Part shown: one piece after another, positions 39,372 through 52,503 of the stretch
How positions within the stretch are numbered: position 1 is the first letter of the stretch
Layout: each line of letters begins with the position of its first letter
Source: Mytilus galloprovincialis
Lineage: Eukaryota; Mollusca; Bivalvia; Mytilida; Mytilidae
NCBI RefSeq assembly: GCF_965363235.1
Contig: NC_134847.1
Location: forward strand, 64,666,144 to 64,730,143
Length of the DNA: 64,000 bases
Direction of reading: 5' to 3'
The notes under the pieces: model-generated
The model's database searches: none
Told to the model about the DNA's origin: nothing
The model's input: the letters and a program-made list of their open reading frames with translations, nothing else
Program-made: the position numbers and the translations under genes

Positions 39372-41820
39372 GTAAAAGATTGGTTTTATATTTTTCAATA
39401 ACGCAAGCCATATACATCATAAATGTATGCATGCATCTGTTAACAATTATTATAAACAAACCAACAATTTATTTTTTGTAAATTCAACTGTCTTCATAAA
39501 TGTAAGACCACAATGTGTGTAATGCTGATACCAAATGTTTAAAATAATGATTTACCAAAATATTTTTTCTTGTGTACTGGCATCATTATCTAGTCAAGTT
39601 CCTTCCCACAATGCATCCAGCAATTCACATGAATTCTAATATAGATCTCATCTTTAATATTGATGATTTCATCATAATTAACATTTACTGACATCATTAC
39701 ACCTAAGCCATTTTTTCTTAGATAAGTGTTTATGGTAATAAATTTGCAATACATCATCACGTATATATGGATCATTTCATGTTATACATACTTAAGGAAA
39801 TACTAACTACATTTTTAAACCTTTAATCATGTAATTCACAAATTGGTTTTGCATTTTATGCCATCAAGTAATATAAATTTTAGGTATGCTTCATGATCAA
39901 CTTTAAGCAATGATTTATGCAGTATTTTAAACCAAAAAAAAACCAAAAATAACTTTCTAATTTCACTTTTTGGAGAAGTTGCCTGCTCGTTATTCACGGA
40001 GTTACATGCATATTGGTAAGGAAGCATAGTGTAAGCTATTTCATCATGAAACAAAGACTTTATTCCTTGTTTGTCCATGCACATACCCCCTTTACACCCT
40101 CTTCAAAGATAGCACAAGACCTGGGGTATCATAGCACTTGTGTGCATTGTCAGGGCCTGTCATACAGACTTCAGCAGACTATGAAGGTACCTAGATCAGT
40201 ATCAATGGTTGTTGGTCAAGAAATAGGAATAAAACTTGATGTTTTACACATAGGATATCTTGACTAATCAGCTTCTCCCAAAATTGTAATCACTATTGTG
40301 AGGGTATAATTAAACATGGATAAACATGGATAAGCTGGCAATCAAACAAAAAAATCAACATTTGATTTCATTCTATTTTTGCCTTTATCATGTACATGTT
40401 TATCAAATTCAGACCTGTTTTTTGTAATATAGTTAATAAAGTGTGTCCTCGGTAAGAATTGGGATTATCTGGCTTTAGAAAAAACCTTGAATTTCAAACA
40501 CTAATCTTATCAACTCAAACTTAATCCCACTTCATTCATTTTCCATTTTTCCAATAAAATGTCTTACCATGTGTAGAAACAAACACTTGTATAATGCTGG
40601 TATCTGTCTTTTTTACAAAGAAATCTAGATATCTTCACTTCAGGTAGAAGATATGACAATTGTAATATATATAACAATTATTTATCCTAAAATTGTTTCC
40701 ACTAATCCAGGACTGCACTAAATCAATCTCTCACAATCATGGAAATAATGTTTTCAAAAGAGCTATATTCCAACTTCAAAGATATAATGGTAAAACATGC
40801 ATTCTTACACGTACATGAATATATCAAATAAATCCTGCACTACTTTATAAATGACACACTATCAATATCCATTGTGAGTTTAAAATGAGACCAAATTTAA
40901 CTGTAAAAAATATGTGTTTCAATAGTGTGGTAATTTCTTTCCAGGTGTCCTTCTAACATTCTGATACAACACTTGTCAATGGCACAAAGACTTAAGATAC
41001 TGTTCAATAAGTACCCTATGAATGTTATGTAAAATAAATTGTAATTTTTGGATTAACAACAAATACTAAATAGTCCTAAGTACAAAGCTTTTGTGTTTAC
41101 ATTTAAACATTACAAGCCAACTGAGTAGTTACGTTGTGTATGGAAGTGTTTCGATCATTTCTCATTGCTAATTATCGTCAAAAGGCCGTGAACCGCGATT
41201 ATGATCTTCAAGTTAATTTCAAAGTTTTAAGTTTTAAATGTGTTGATATAACCAAACAACATTGTATAAAGTGTCTACAGAAAACCTAAATGTTTTTGTT
41301 TGCTTTCTTTCAAATCATAGATAATTAATTTAAAGTTATTTAGTCATTGAAAAGTTTTCAAACTGACCTAATTATAGGTATAAAGGATAAAGGTATGTTT
41401 AACCACTAATTGTGGGATATTTTATTAGAGTTCAAATGTGACAAAGTTAAAAAAAAAAAAAAATAACTTCCAAAGTTCCAATCCAGATACAAACTATTCA
41501 TTTTTAACAATTTTCAGTAATCAAACACATTTTCTAAACACATTAAGATTGTGAAAATCTTGTAAACAAGTAATGACAAAAGGTTTCATTTCCCTGCCAG
41601 TCATAGGACAGATAAAAACGCTTCAAAGACATTTTCATATTTAAAGCATTTCTCTCAACTATTATATTTTTGTATTGAACATACATGAGAAGACGCCAAA
41701 TAAAATTAATGGCTAAGGTAAAATTTCTAAAATGATAAAGGCTGAGTAGCACAACAAAGTGACTGATGACTTAAAAGCAAATAGGATTGTAACACATTTA
41801 TATCAATTGAAAAAAAAATA
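39372..41820. other. Upstream flank of the STK33 start, or a 5' UTR intron
   Basis: No gene recognised. An 84-codon plus ORF at 40013-40267 lies between short inverted GGAGAAG words (39972 and 40271) but matches nothing I know. Confidence 0.4.
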
Positions 41821-42043
41821 GAACTGTATGGAACCAAACCCACAGCTTATAATAATGTGATCAGTCATATATATATGTAGTTAACTAATTAGAACTGTAT
41901 GGAACCAAACCCACAGCTTATAATAATGTGATCAGTCATATATATATGTAGTTAACTAATTAGAACTGTATGGAACCATACCCACAGCTTATAATAATGT
42001 GATCAGTCATATATATACATGTACATGTATGTAGTTAACTAAT
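41821..42043. repeat. Tandem repeat, 3 x 71 bp
   Basis: GAACTGTATGGAACCA starts at 41821, 41892 and 41963; units include GTGATCAGTCATATATATA. The third unit carries a small TACATG expansion. Nearly identical, so recent. Confidence 0.9.
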
Positions 42044-42370
42044 TTCCCACTTCAGAAACTAAAGGAGTCTTAGCATGTAATTTCATTCTTTGTACCCCAA
42101 ATTGACTCGTCTTATGTTGTGCTGATCAATTACTGTCCCAGGTTAGAAGAGGGTTGAGAGCCAGCAAGACATGTTTCACCTGCAAATAATTGCTAACATC
42201 TACATCATTTTGACTCTGATGGTGAGTTGTTTCATCAACAATCATACCAAATATTCTTATTTTTATAATGTTCAAAGAAGTTTATGAATACAACTAAATA
42301 CAAAAATTAATATCTAGAACAGATGAAAGGTATATTGCTCTGATCCTTATGATCATTGCACAGATGGTTA

Positions 42371-42575
42371 CTGTACTATAAATTTAGAAATTATTGCATG
42401 CATTTATTATTATTATTTTTTTTTTTAAATGGACAAAAATGCCATATTAAATATTGCGATGTCAGGAAAATATGCATACAGATATATGTATCAGATATAA
42501 GAATGCAAGTTCTTGTTCTTGCAAAATTCACTCAGTCGCATTATTAAAACCTCAAAATAATTTCTGAATATACAG
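42371..42575. mobile_element. TA-type MITE, 205 bp (family A), diverged
   Basis: TA flanks; left CTGTACTATAAATTTAGAAA, right complement CTGTATATTCAGAAATTA. Same size class as the other family A copies. Confidence 0.75.
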
Positions 42576-42784
42576 TATTCAAGTTACATTTAGTAGTTAC
42601 AAATGTGTTTCTTTAGTACAATGTATCTATATTATATTATACATGTACTATTGTTTGTAATTTGTTTGGAACTATTTTAAAGTACATTACTACAGGTAAA
42701 ATTTATAGGTGGAGAAAAACAAATAGCTAAGTTTTAAACATGGTAAACCAATGAATTTTGTAAAGAACTGATAGATAGAACTAA

Positions 42785-42905
42785 ATGCAGCTTTGCTTTT
42801 GCTCATTGTTGAAGACCATACAGTAACCTATAGTTGTTAACTTATGTCATTTGGTCTCTGATAGAAAGTTGTTTTATTGGCAATTATGTTACATCTTCTT
42901 ATTTT
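42785..42905 (+). repeat. R1-related repeat (CTCATTGTTGAAGACCATAC type)
   Basis: TTGTTGAAGACCATACAGTAA, CTATAGTTGTTAACTTATGTC, TTTGGTCTCTGATAGAAAGT. Sister copies at 58130-58265 and 63655-63745. Confidence 0.65.
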
Positions 42906-44049
42906 TATAAATAATCTTTACAAATAACCAGAACAAAGATAAAGTATGTGCTGCACTACCCACCGTTGGGCCACCGTGGTACTAAGCTGGTGATAAAAGG
43001 AAGTTGTGACCCACAAGATAGACAACTTACCCAAAAATATTACCCCTCAAATGGCCTCCATTATAGAGTTAATTTTTTTTAATTCCAGGTGCTAATAAAT
43101 TTCTTAATAGAGTAAAGAAGTTTTTATCTTAACTGCCTACACCACATACATGTACACCGTACATTGTGCCAGAGGACAAAATATCTTTGAAGTTTCATTT
43201 CTTAATTTAGTTTCGAGAATTGTTGTTACACTGACATTTGCTGATTATGTATTGGAATATCTAAAGCTAAGAGCATAAAGTGTGAAGAAATAAGTCCTAT
43301 TAACGATTTAATCATCGAAAAAGTATAACATAAAATTCCCATACAGGCCCACCTACTTCATTTTTACAAATCTCTCCACAATTAGTCACTACTAGTCTTA
43401 CAATGCATGTAGTTCTGAGTTAGGTGGCAGGAATTCTATTATGGGGAGTCTTTAATATCACATAATCATTAATTTTACATTTCACATTCCTCTTAATTTT
43501 CCACAAGCATGATCTATAAACAATGATAAATGTATCCAAGACTAAAATTCTACTTACCAGAATTGTTTTTATATTCCATATTTGTATATAAAAAATATTC
43601 ACTTCTCAAATATCATTTAGTATAGTTCATAATTTCAGTAAATATTATCCAATAACCATAGTAAAACATATTAACTGTTTATTCTTCACACAAAGATATA
43701 TAAGCCAGGCACGTTCTATAATAAAATCCACTGAACATGTATTCTTTATTTGAACATTGTAACAGAACAATGGAGCTACTAAGCTATCTGATGAAGGCAT
43801 ATAATAGATTAACAGGACAGCATTTACACACTTGAGTTATGCCACAGTGTCCTTTAAATTTATCTGATTGGGTCAACTGACAATTATTTGATGACAATTG
43901 ACATGGAAATTATAGAAATATGAGACAAGCTTTATGAAAATTTAATTTCCATGACACTTATATGCTCAGTATCTTTCAAGCTTAGTTAAGATAGGGAATA
44001 AGAACACTTTCTCATTTATAAAAACAAATCGTCAAAGTAGGATTGCCAA

Positions 44050-44220
44050 TGAGTAAGCTCTCCATAAGTGGCCAAATGACACAGAAATTAACAATTATAG
44101 GTCACTGTTCTGCCTTCAACAATAAGCAAAACCTATGTCACATAGTCAACTATAAAAGACCCAGAAATGACAAATGTAGCACAATTCATATGAAAACTAA
44201 CACTAGCATGGAACACTGGA
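44050..44220 (-). repeat. R1-related repeat, minus orientation
   Basis: AAATTAACAATTATAGGTCA, CTTCAACAATAAGCAAAACC, ACTATAAAAGACCCAGAAAT. The 121-codon ORF over it (44043-44408) is an artefact of the repeat. Confidence 0.65.
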
Positions 44221-45564
44221 TTTACTATGTTTACGGAATTTTTAATATAAATTTTGTTCGTAACTTTAAGAAACCGAGCTGGCTTCCACAAATAACCATA
44301 CCACATAAAATTGCTAAACTGAACAAACAGAGGCTTTCTTTACCAAAACATATACATTTTTGTAACTGTATAAACTTGAACAACTTGCATTTTGATTTTT
44401 TTTTTTAAAGTTTAGCTATGATCAGACCAGTCTAAATAACCTAAAAAATTGTGCTGTACTAGCCTGTACTCAGTAGTTGCAATGACAATTGAAAATTCTT
44501 AAATAAACAAATTACCAGAACCTGTGTGTATGGATATGGGACATTTTTTGTAAAATTAAATACTTCAAATTGTCTAATTTAGCACTGAGCATAGAAATAT
44601 TGAACTAATGGTAAACATAGTATATATTTATGCTTTGTTGTAGGCAAGCTGGATACAATAGAAAGGCGACTAAACACTTCAAACATCAAGTGTTTGCTTT
44701 ATCAAAATTGATCTCATGTCTTCATAATTTTGGACATGACAGTCGTGTGTATTATTAAAAGGCTATTTCTAGGTAATATTTAGATAAGAAAATAATGTGT
44801 TCATAAAGCTTTGATGACAATTATAACTAAATATTGACACTTCAAACAAAATTTATTTTGGTTCGTCCGTAAAACTTTGACATGAACTTAAGACGTTAAT
44901 ATTGATCTGTGGTAAATAATATGTAGACTTTACTTAACCATGTTAACAGTAGCATGTATACTGGTTTACAGTATTATGGTTCATTTACATGATGTACCGG
45001 TATACAAAGAATAAACGAGTGCTAATCTATCCATCCATTATTTACAAAAGACTTACAGAATAAGTTATATATTGATGACATTTTTACATGCAATTCATCA
45101 TGTTTGTTATTGATCATATATATATGTAGATTTTTTTAATAATCAACAAAATATCAGCCTTAGCCTCATGCAGGCTTGACTCTTTATTAAAGGCTCCAAC
45201 GAGCATGATGAGCATACAATGTATGTATCCATAAATTAAAAAGATAATTTAGAGAGAACATTTATTCCCTTGCTGTAACTCATAAAGATTTGATATTTCA
45301 TGTTAGGTTAATCTTCTTTATAAATTTAAAATATTTTGGACTTCCAGGGTATTTTTTTTTATCATTTATGCATGTGGCAGAAATATTTGTTATGGTACGG
45401 CTCATCAAATGTCAATCCGTATCTTATATTGTTTTAATAAGAGGCTATATATTGCCATCTTACATACATATCTGTTAAAAAAAACTCTTAAAAGGGGACA
45501 GAATTCGAAGATACCAAATATATCACATTGAAATCACAAGTAGAAGAAAACTAGTCATACACAT

Positions 45565-45755
45565 TGAATGGTTTTACACAAGTCATTTTTGGGGGCCCTT
45601 TAATTTATAGCTTGCTGTTTGGTGTGAGCCAAGGCTTTGAGTTGAAGACCGTACTTAAACCTATAATGGTTTACTATTACAAATTGTGACTTGGATGGAG
45701 AGTTGTCTCATTGGAACTCATTCCACAGTACATCTTCTTATATCTATACAACATA
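45565..45755 (+). repeat. Dispersed repeat R1
   Basis: AATGGTTTTACACAAGTCAT, GGTGTGAGCCAAGGCTTTGA, GACTTGGATGGAGAGTTGTC, ending CATCTTCTTATATCTAT. Confidence 0.75.
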
Positions 45756-46535
45756 CATGGCAAAAATTGGTATAATTAGGAAAAGACAAAGACATTACTG
45801 GCTACTCAAGCTGAATGACAATGAGTAACTTCTTCCATTATGTATGATCATAGAACAAAGTGACAACATATATAACACACTTAATTAATTCATATCTCAT
45901 AAACACATAAATCTAATATTATAATAACTCTATTAACTGGTTGACCAGTTCAGAAAAAAAAGCATGCACATTGTTGCAACTTAATTACCACAAGTTTAAT
46001 GAATGTGTTTAATGAAGCAATGAAGCAGATAATATCCATTCCATGTATGTTTAAATATCCATAGATGTGTACCATGTACAAACTGACATATTTACTGATT
46101 AAACCATATCATGCTGTGTTTCTTATTTTGAAAACTTTGGATCGCTAAAACTTGTATGGGAAAGTAAAGAAGAGAACTTTGATGTAAAAAGAAGATTAAC
46201 TTTGTATCTTAAAAGGATAAATTTGAAAATAATATACAAACAAATTGTAGTGTTCTCAAGTTCAAAACATGTACCCTTATCACAAATTGGTTCATAAATA
46301 CATTATCTGTTTAGTCAAAATTGTTGTCTATTTTGCAATTTTGCCGATTGTGTCCTGTTCCCGACTGCGACTTATTATGGATTCACATGACAGGTGATGT
46401 ATCCATAGCAGGAGAGGCTTTATACTATACTCTGTCACCCGACTGGTCACACTTTTTATGTCAGATTGTCTTTTAAAATTTGTCTTCGTTATCAATTCAC
46501 AAGATTTGAACATCCTTTATCTATATATGGTTGTC

Positions 46536-47118
46536 AAAGGAGAAGGTCCGGTAAGACCCCTTTTTGGCCCCAAAATATAGCAGTTTTACCAAACTGTTAA
46601 AATGTAAACTTTTAGTTTTTTATTGGACAGTAAAATGCTTCTACTACATAAATATGGCCTGTTTTTGACAATACAATGCACATATATCGAGTACTAGCAC
46701 CACTAAGTCATTCTAAATTACTGAAATCTTCACAATTCTATCATTTTAGTTAAATTTTAGACGGTTTTCGCTTAAAACGAAAGTGGCCGCATTCGTGTTC
46801 ATCCTTAATATTGGAATGAGAGTTGTATTTCATGATGATACATAACATATATAAAGGTTTAGGATGAACACGGATGCGGCCACTTTCATTTTTGACAAAA
46901 ACCATCTGAAAAGTGACATTTTTTAACAAATTTGGTAGATTTGTCATTTTGAGCTTGAATCGGATCGTTTTTAATGACTAAATCAGTTATAATCTTTCAC
47001 AAAAACTAACTGAATCAAATGAAATAGACACTTAAGTGTTTAAAAAGAGGTCAAAATATTTCGTCAGATGAACCTGAAATTTGAGGCCAAAATCGGTCCT
47101 TACCGGACCTACTCCTTT
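46536..47118. mobile_element. 583-bp TIR element with a 27-bp internal stem (family E)
   Basis: TIRs AAAGGAGAAGGTCCGGTAAG and AAAGGAGTAGGTCCGGTAAG, continuing to TTTTGGCC. Internal arms at 46779-46805 and 46861-46887 pair at 26 of 27 (GAAAGTGGCCGCAT.CGTGTT). No clear target duplication. A related partial copy starts at 62982. Confidence 0.8.
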
Positions 47119-48445
47119 ATACAAATTGTAACTGAAAACCAACATTATAACGAAAATGTGTCATTGACTCGCTTTGACTAGCCCTGTAGAGAAAGCAAAC
47201 TAAAAGAAAAACAATAAAATATGCACATATGCTGGTACCTATACAGGAACTTGGAAACAAACTGACAAGACATCATATTGAGACTAGTGTTATGAATTGA
47301 AAGACATTTAAAATTAGACACAATTGATTTTTTCTCAAAACAACAAAAAGTGCTCTCAATATGCCCAGCAATGTCATCTCTTCAGATTTAAGTTTAATTC
47401 AAACATGTTGAAGGGTATTGATTTTGTTCAATATCAAAATAAAATCCTTGAAATTAATTTGCATGTATTGGATTTTCATATAAATTCCAAGGTGAGAACA
47501 AAAACGCTAGCAGTAATACTGAAAGAATGAAAATATTGGGAGTTTTAAGTGTTTATAAGTAATCTTAAAAATAAACAAAACCGTAACGGTTACTAAAATT
47601 CATTGAATACATAACAGTAGCTAAAAGATTAGCATGGATTAAAAGATAAAAATAACTTCTTACAGAAAAATTATATTTCATATCATTTAAACTTTTATTA
47701 AAATTTGTAATCCTTGATAATAAGAATAGGTGTATCTTTTAATTTCTTAAATCCTAGGACTTGAAAAACAAAGTCGGACACAAAGTCGAGAAGAGCATAA
47801 TGTTTAATACCCATGGCCAATACAGTGCAAGATTTGATGAAAAATACCTGATAATTCAAATTTTACACTGGTTGAAATGAAATATGTTCATCATAATAAC
47901 CCAAATAATTCAGTTGTTATATTTTGCTGCTTTATAAAGATGGCTACATTAACGCCTGAAAGCCTTTTCAATGAAAAATTACCAATTTATAATTCAGATT
48001 CAGCTGTACATTTTTCTATCTAACATTAATCTACCAGCTACATGTAGTTGGAAGTCTCATCCAAGAACCAATCAAAATCCTTTTTCAACCCTCTATAGTA
48101 CACCATGAGGAGGGACTGACATATTCAACTTAAACATTACCAAGTAAAAACAAACCAATAAATCACTCCATTGATGGTTTTCGACAATTCTCAGTAACTT
48201 TGTCGCGGCGCGCGGTTGGTTTGTAATTGATTTGTTATGTGTTTTTCTTATATAATGCTATTGATGTTTTCCCCTTTCATGTTTGCTAATGTTATTGTCT
48301 GGATATAGACATGATAAAAGAAAAGTCTTTTTGTCTCCATTGTAAATACATATAATCAGCACCCGAGACATGTATTATATGTCTCTGTTAGCACTGTCCA
48401 TTCCTTTCATCCGTTTCGGCATCTTTATAAAGCGAAAAAATGTAG
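47119..48445. other. Intergenic DNA
   Basis: Nothing coding recognised. A short GTCGCGGCGCGCG patch occurs near 48203. Confidence 0.4.
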
Positions 48446-48486
48446 CAGTGTTCTGTTAACCTTACGACGTTTAACTTGGCTTCACC

Positions 48487-48540
48487 CAAGCTGGACATCG
48501 AGAAAGTGAATTTCTCAAGTCTAGTATCAGCTTGGGGTTT
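48487..48540. other. Compact two-stem hairpin
   Basis: CCCAAGCTG pairs with CAGCTTGGG, and inside it GAGAAA pairs with TTTCTC around a 5-nt loop. It could be a structural DNA or RNA motif; no known ncRNA family recognised. Confidence 0.35.
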
Positions 48541-48839
48541 GTTTTTCTATTATCATATCCTCTTAATTGCTTTCAAAGGGTAAAATTCATTACTGTAGAA
48601 TTGCTGATTAAACAGGTATTAGTTCGATTGGGTGATAATTAATACTTCAAAGACTAGCTCATTGAAGCCAATTTGATCGTTGTTAAAATCAGTGTTTGTT
48701 CAAAGTTCGTTAAACAAGTTTGTGAATGTCGTTGGGAAATGCGGTCAATTTATTTCTTCTCATTTCATTCATATATGCCTCTATATATTCATTAAATAGA
48801 TGTCAATGTTGAAATCTTTGTTTATTTTGATCTCTCAAC

Positions 48840-49090
48840 GACGCCATTTTGTAAAATTTATTAGACTGGTCCCGCGGAGTTACTTTAATACAACAGAAAT
48901 AATTCCTTCAAAAATCGTTAACCAGTCAATCACGTGATCCGAAAAGAAAAATAAGCGGGAAATTTTAAAAAATACAAAAAAAATTTTAGCGGTTGAACGG
49001 GATAGCGACGCGGTCAGTGCAATAGGACAGCGGGAAATTGAAATAGCGCTGAAAATCGCGGCGCTAAAACGGCCTGGGGAGAACACTGTA
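48840..49090 (-). promoter_or_regulatory. GC-rich patch, candidate promoter or transposon end
   Basis: The only GC-rich, CpG-containing block in the desert upstream of STK33. It has GATCACGTGATT (E-box) at about 48932, two GCGGGAAATT words (E2F-like), and on the minus strand ACAAAATGGCGTCG near 48850. It ends CCTGGGGAGAACACTG, which resembles hAT ends. It could hold the STK33 5' UTR exon or be a degraded element. Confidence 0.35.
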
Positions 49091-51184
49091 CAATATGTGC
49101 ATGTTGTCAAGATGTTTGTTGGTGATGTTGCACATAAAAAAAGAAAAAGATGCAAGTAAAACGTTCAGTTCCTAAGTGTACTTTAAAATTAAGTTTAAAT
49201 TATGGTACATGTATTATATATCAAGTTCATACATGTATATACATTGTATGAAGCCTCTAATTTAAAAAAAAAAATTATGCATATATATATGTTTTTTATA
49301 ACTAAATTGATAGTTTTCATTATAAAACCTATTTAAAAAATGTACATATATACTTTTTTCTGAAGAAAATTCTTTGATTTGTCCACATTTAGATAAAGAT
49401 TACTTTTTTTTAATTGCTTGCTTTCAGGAAGCAATTTGCCGCCATATTTTCTGTATGCAAAGTGACCTTAGCGTGACCCGGTCTAGTACAATTCATGCAG
49501 ACCGCCACTATTTAGCCTATAATATTTTTTTATGGATGTGCAACCTTTAAACCAAAATTCGGTGATCGCAATACCCATGGATCTCACATTGAAATAAACT
49601 ATTATCTGATTGTACATGTTATACATGTGCTCAATATCCATGCTTCATTGTTCATTGTTGATTGTTCAAAATAAGGTGACAATCTGTAAACCTGGGCTTC
49701 AAAACATGACAAATAATTAGTCACCATATTTTTACAATATATAAACAGACAGAGAGAGAGAAAAAAAACTGTTGATTATGTGATGTTTGCATAAAAAATG
49801 ATAAAATCATGCACAGAAGAATAAGTTTATGATAAATACATGCATTGGTTCAAGAATTGAATAAACATTATTTTTCACCAGTCACTCTTTTCATATGACT
49901 TTAAGTAAAAATAAAAATATGCAAATTTTCAACTGGGCTGTAATCAACACTGACATTTAACACATTACACAGTCTTTTATCAAATATTTGTCTATATATT
50001 TAAATTCTTGCATAATTCATTCTTTAATTGTATAACTAACTATAATTCATTCTTTAGTTGCATAACTAAATATAATAATGTTCCAGGCAAAGCATCGCAT
50101 CATTTGAAATCCCTTCATACAAAAGCTATATAAAATGAACAAAAAATTACCCAAGCCCAAAGTCAAACAGAAAAGGTCATAATGTACAGTAACAGTATAC
50201 CACCCTTTCCATGAAATTATTACAACATTATTAGGTAGTTTTATGTCTTTTAAGTTTAATATATTGTTAACACAAGGATGTGTCTCTGACGCCTGTATGT
50301 ACAAAATGTAGTTTCTAAATTCAATAGGGAACATATGTAACATTATTGTAGTAATAAACCATTATATAAGACAATGATTTACATTTTGATAGGCTCAATC
50401 AGTAGTTAAAGTGGTATATTGAAATAACAATTTGCTTTTAGCAGACAAATCAGTTCAAATGTGTCAAAATAAGCAAAGAAATATCACTGATGAATTATTT
50501 ACTTGCAAGTGAATAATTCTACCTCATTAAATTGGTATTCATTTGACCTTCAATTTAAAATAAAACAGATAGGGCATAATTTAGAATTGAAAGTGAAACA
50601 AAGGTGAACCACATCATTGACTGATTCGATCCACCAAAAATTTGGTTAAAACAATATTTAAGTTATTCTTTACATCATAAAACATGAAATCGAACATAAA
50701 AAACCCAATTGCATGAGGTCGCAAATTATTTATCTTTATGTATTTTTATATCGGCATAGTAGCCAGAAATGTCGGTGGCACTCTATGTTACCGTTTTGTC
50801 TATCCTGTTACCGATATCAGTATTTCACCTGCAAATGCTAAATTGGGAAGATTTTTTCATTTTCTGTGGTTGCTATTATTTTGAATAAGTGCTGTTATGC
50901 AAAAGGTCTCAGACCGTTATTTATGATTATGTATATATGATTACCTAATAAAAAAAACAAAAAAAACATCATAACTCATATTAATCCAATCATAGGGCGC
51001 GTGTTTCTGTTTAATGCAAACTTTGAGTATACAGATTTCGGAGGTGTTAATCCTTTAATTAGTTTATGTGATTGCCAATTATCAAACAAATTTACAATTA
51101 TTAACGTGAAAGTATATGCTGTACGGTTTATATGTTTGTTTTATATTTGTTTATCTGTATGACAGACTGAATAAACTAGATACA
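49091..51184. other. Intergenic AT-rich DNA
   Basis: No gene or defined element seen. An (AG)n run lies near 49751. The ORF at 50047-50343 has no family features. Confidence 0.4.
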
Positions 51185-51795
51185 AAAAAATGTATCATTG
51201 AGATGGGAGCCATCTCTGTGGGCCCCGCTGTGAATAATGTGCATTAAAAAATTGTATCTTTACCATAGGACATGGGTTTGTCAACTACAATCAAAGTTTT
51301 TGACCTTGACCTTTGACCTAGGAAGTTGTAAATAAATTATGACACACCCTTTGGTGTTGGTTTATAAACATGTCAAGTATAAACTTTGAAATGATAACGG
51401 TTCTCAAGATATAGAGCGGACGCGATCTTTCCCATAGGACATGGGGTTGTCAACTGAAACCAAAGTTTTTGACCTTGACCTTTGACCTAGGAGGTTGTAC
51501 ATAAATTATGACACACCCTTTGGTGTTGGTTTATATACATGTCAAGTATAAACTTTGAAATGACAACGGTTCTCAAGATATAAAGCGGACACGATCTTTA
51601 CCATAGGACATGGGGTTGTCAACTGAAACCAAAGTTTTTGACCTTGCACATACATCATGACACGCCCTCTGGTGGTGGTTAATAAACATGTAAAGTATAA
51701 AGTATGAAATCATAATGGTTCTCTAGATATGGAGCGGACACAAAAGTGTTACGGACGGACAGACTGATCACTATAGGGTACACGCCTAAAATATA
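51185..51795. repeat. Pearl-like element 4, three ~169-bp cores
   Basis: Starts with hairpin GAGATGG/CCATCTC near 51200. Cores contain CATAGGACATGGG at 51263, 51432 and 51601 and TTTGACCTAGGAAGTTGTA; the third is internally deleted. Ends with ACGGACGGACAGACTGATCA. Confidence 0.85.
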
Positions 51796-51909
51796 TTAAA
51801 CAAAAATTAATTGAATTGAATATGTAGCTCAATTCATTCATTAATCAAGTTGAACTTTTGGAGCTTACACTTAGTACAAAACGATCTTGCTTACAATTAA
51901 ATAAATTAC

Positions 51910-52230
51910 TAGAACGCACCCGCGAAATCGCGGGCATATACAGCTTGAGAACTGTTTTAGGATGATTTTTTGTAAAAGATATTATGTATGGAGAATTTCA
52001 TAACAGGTATCAAAAAGCCCTCTCCCTTTTTCCAAAGTCTGATATTTGTTTCCTTTCTGTTAAATTCAATTATTTTCGTGTTTCTGGCCTCAGACCACAA
52101 TTATTCTTCTCCTTTGCTACAATGCTTCTTTTAATTTGGTAAAAGTCAAATCAAATTAAAAATTTGCACCTTTTCAAACATGAAATAAATGTAACTGCTT
52201 ATATATATAGATACAAAATAAGATGCCTTT
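51910..52230. repeat. Dispersed repeat starting with CCCGCGAAATCGCGGG
   Basis: The start is a hairpin with 7-bp CCCGCGA/TCGCGGG arms. Then GGCATATACAGCTTGAGAAC and AGGATGATTTTTTGTAAAAG. No TSD identified; boundaries approximate. Confidence 0.45.
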
Positions 52231-52503
52231 ATATTACATTACGTTAAAAAACAATTGTTCAGAAATTGCTTATAACTGATAGTGAAGAAATAATCCATGT
52301 ACTTACATAATGGCCCAAACAAGATGTATATAAACAGGAGTGATGATGATAAAGCAAAGATAACTTTTACAAGAATAAATTAAGGTGAGCAGTAGATCTC
52401 TTGTGCAGAAAAAAATAAGTTACAAAATCATATTTATGTTATTAATATGAATAAATACTTATTATATTATTATATTTTATGTTATAACCTCAATAAAAGT
52501 GTG

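Noticed and set aside
40013-40267. 84-codon plus ORF between short inverted GGAGAAG words
   Set aside because: The inverted words are only 7-10 bp and give no target duplication; protein unrecognised.
44043-44408. 121-codon ORF, the longest after the LINE and kinase pieces
   Set aside because: It lies over an R1-related repeat and ends in a T-run; no family resemblance.
48446-49088. hAT element with CAGTGTTCT ends
   Set aside because: Only 9 bp match at the ends and the flanking 8-mers differ (AAATGTAG, TACAATAT).
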